DNA from: Tidjanibacter sp.
Lineage (GTDB): Bacteria; Bacteroidota; Bacteroidia; Bacteroidales; Rikenellaceae
Reading direction: 5' to 3'
Assembly (NCBI GenBank): GCA_017547065.1
Contig: JAFYRC010000261.1
Coordinates: forward strand, 1-5,401
DNA length: 5,401 nucleotides
The notes under the pieces are model-generated. The model had not been told where the DNA came from, searched no databases, and saw nothing but the letters and a program-made list of their open reading frames with translations. This document shows, piece by piece, positions 5,052-5,401 of the stretch. A program made the translations under genes and the position numbers. The stretch's first letter is position 1, and each line of letters begins with the position of its first letter.

Positions 5052-5401
5052 AGCAATGGAATTTTCACGGTGAAGTTTATGTTGTCATTTATGATTTCAA
5101 TGTTCTTGCCAGCCAACACATTGTATTGTTCGCGCAGGTTTTTGAGGCCCACGCCCATGGAGTCGGCCGGGGTGTTTTTGAGGTGTATGTTGTTGCTAAC
5201 CACAATATTGTCGCCCTCGTCATGGATGTTGATGATGAGCTTATTGGTGGGGCCCACGGAGTTGTGCTTGAAGGCGTTTTCCACCAACACCTGCAAGGCG
5301 CAGGGGATAACCTTCTTCGACTCCACACCCTTACTCAACGCAATATTTACCTCAAAAGTGTCCAAAAATCGCTCCCTCATAACATCCGTGTAGAGGTTTA
5401 C
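5048..5401 (-). CDS. LytS/YehU-type sensor histidine kinase, C-terminal part (cut by window edge)
   Basis: The frame is open at the right edge and supplies the last 117 residues plus stop. This is the ATP-binding half of a LytS-family (His_kinase, PF06580 type) sensor that would phosphorylate the LytTR regulator immediately downstream. Visible features, numbered within the fragment, are PCALQVLVENAFKHN at 33-47, containing the N-box Asn42 and the K45-H46-N47 end, and SMGVGLKNLREQY at 81-93, the glycine-rich lid with family-typical GLKNLR. The canonical DNGxG box is replaced by VSNN (68-71), as is usual in Bacteroidota members of this family. The phospho-accepting histidine, dimerisation region and any membrane or sensor segments lie beyond the window, so the signal is unknown. 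The in-frame Met at 5380 is internal and not the start. Confidence 0.92.
   Translation of the reverse strand, partial: VNLYTDVMRERFLDTFEVNIALSKGVESKKVIPCALQVLVENAFKHNSVGPTNKLIINIHDEGDNIVVSNNIHLKNTPADSMGVGLKNLREQYNVLAGKNIEIINDNINFTVKIPLL

Overview
The window looks like a chromosomal segment from a member of the Bacteroidota, most likely order Bacteroidales. The evidence is the Bacteroidales-type protein families (LytS/LytTR pair, lipoprotein type I pullulanase, short-form CstA), the lack of clear Shine-Dalgarno sequences before the starts, and one good match to the Bacteroidota -7 promoter element (TAnnTTTG) before glmM. Base composition is moderately GC-rich by eye. Genus cannot be fixed from this sequence alone.

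All five recognisable genes lie on the minus strand, so transcription runs from the right edge to the left. In that order they are: the C-terminal part of a LytS-type sensor histidine kinase (5401-5048, cut by the window edge); its LytTR response regulator (5051-4284), whose ATG overlaps the kinase stop; a 175-bp intergenic region rich in repeats and potential hairpins; a lipoprotein type I pullulanase (4108-2102); a 233-bp intergenic region with a strong rho-independent terminator and a probable promoter; a phosphohexomutase of the GlmM/PGM type (1868-474); and, 53 bp later, the N-terminal 140 residues of a CstA-family carbon starvation / peptide-pyruvate transporter (420-1, cut by the window edge).

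Functionally this is mostly central and carbohydrate metabolism. The pullulanase debranches alpha-1,6 links in pullulan-, starch- or glycogen-derived glucans outside the inner membrane. The phosphohexomutase interconverts hexose or hexosamine 1- and 6-phosphates. CstA-family proteins import peptides or pyruvate under carbon limitation. The LytS/LytTR pair is a candidate local regulator. In enterobacteria, LytS/LytTR systems control CstA-family genes, so the co-occurrence here is suggestive but unproven.

I found no mobile element, CRISPR array, RNA gene or obvious new defence or biosynthetic system. The least explained sequence is the intergenic region before the pullulanase (4109-4283), which holds interleaved inverted repeats that could form a pseudoknot plus three repeated 7-8-base words. 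A GTGTGC-N7-GCACAC palindrome before glmM is a second possible operator.
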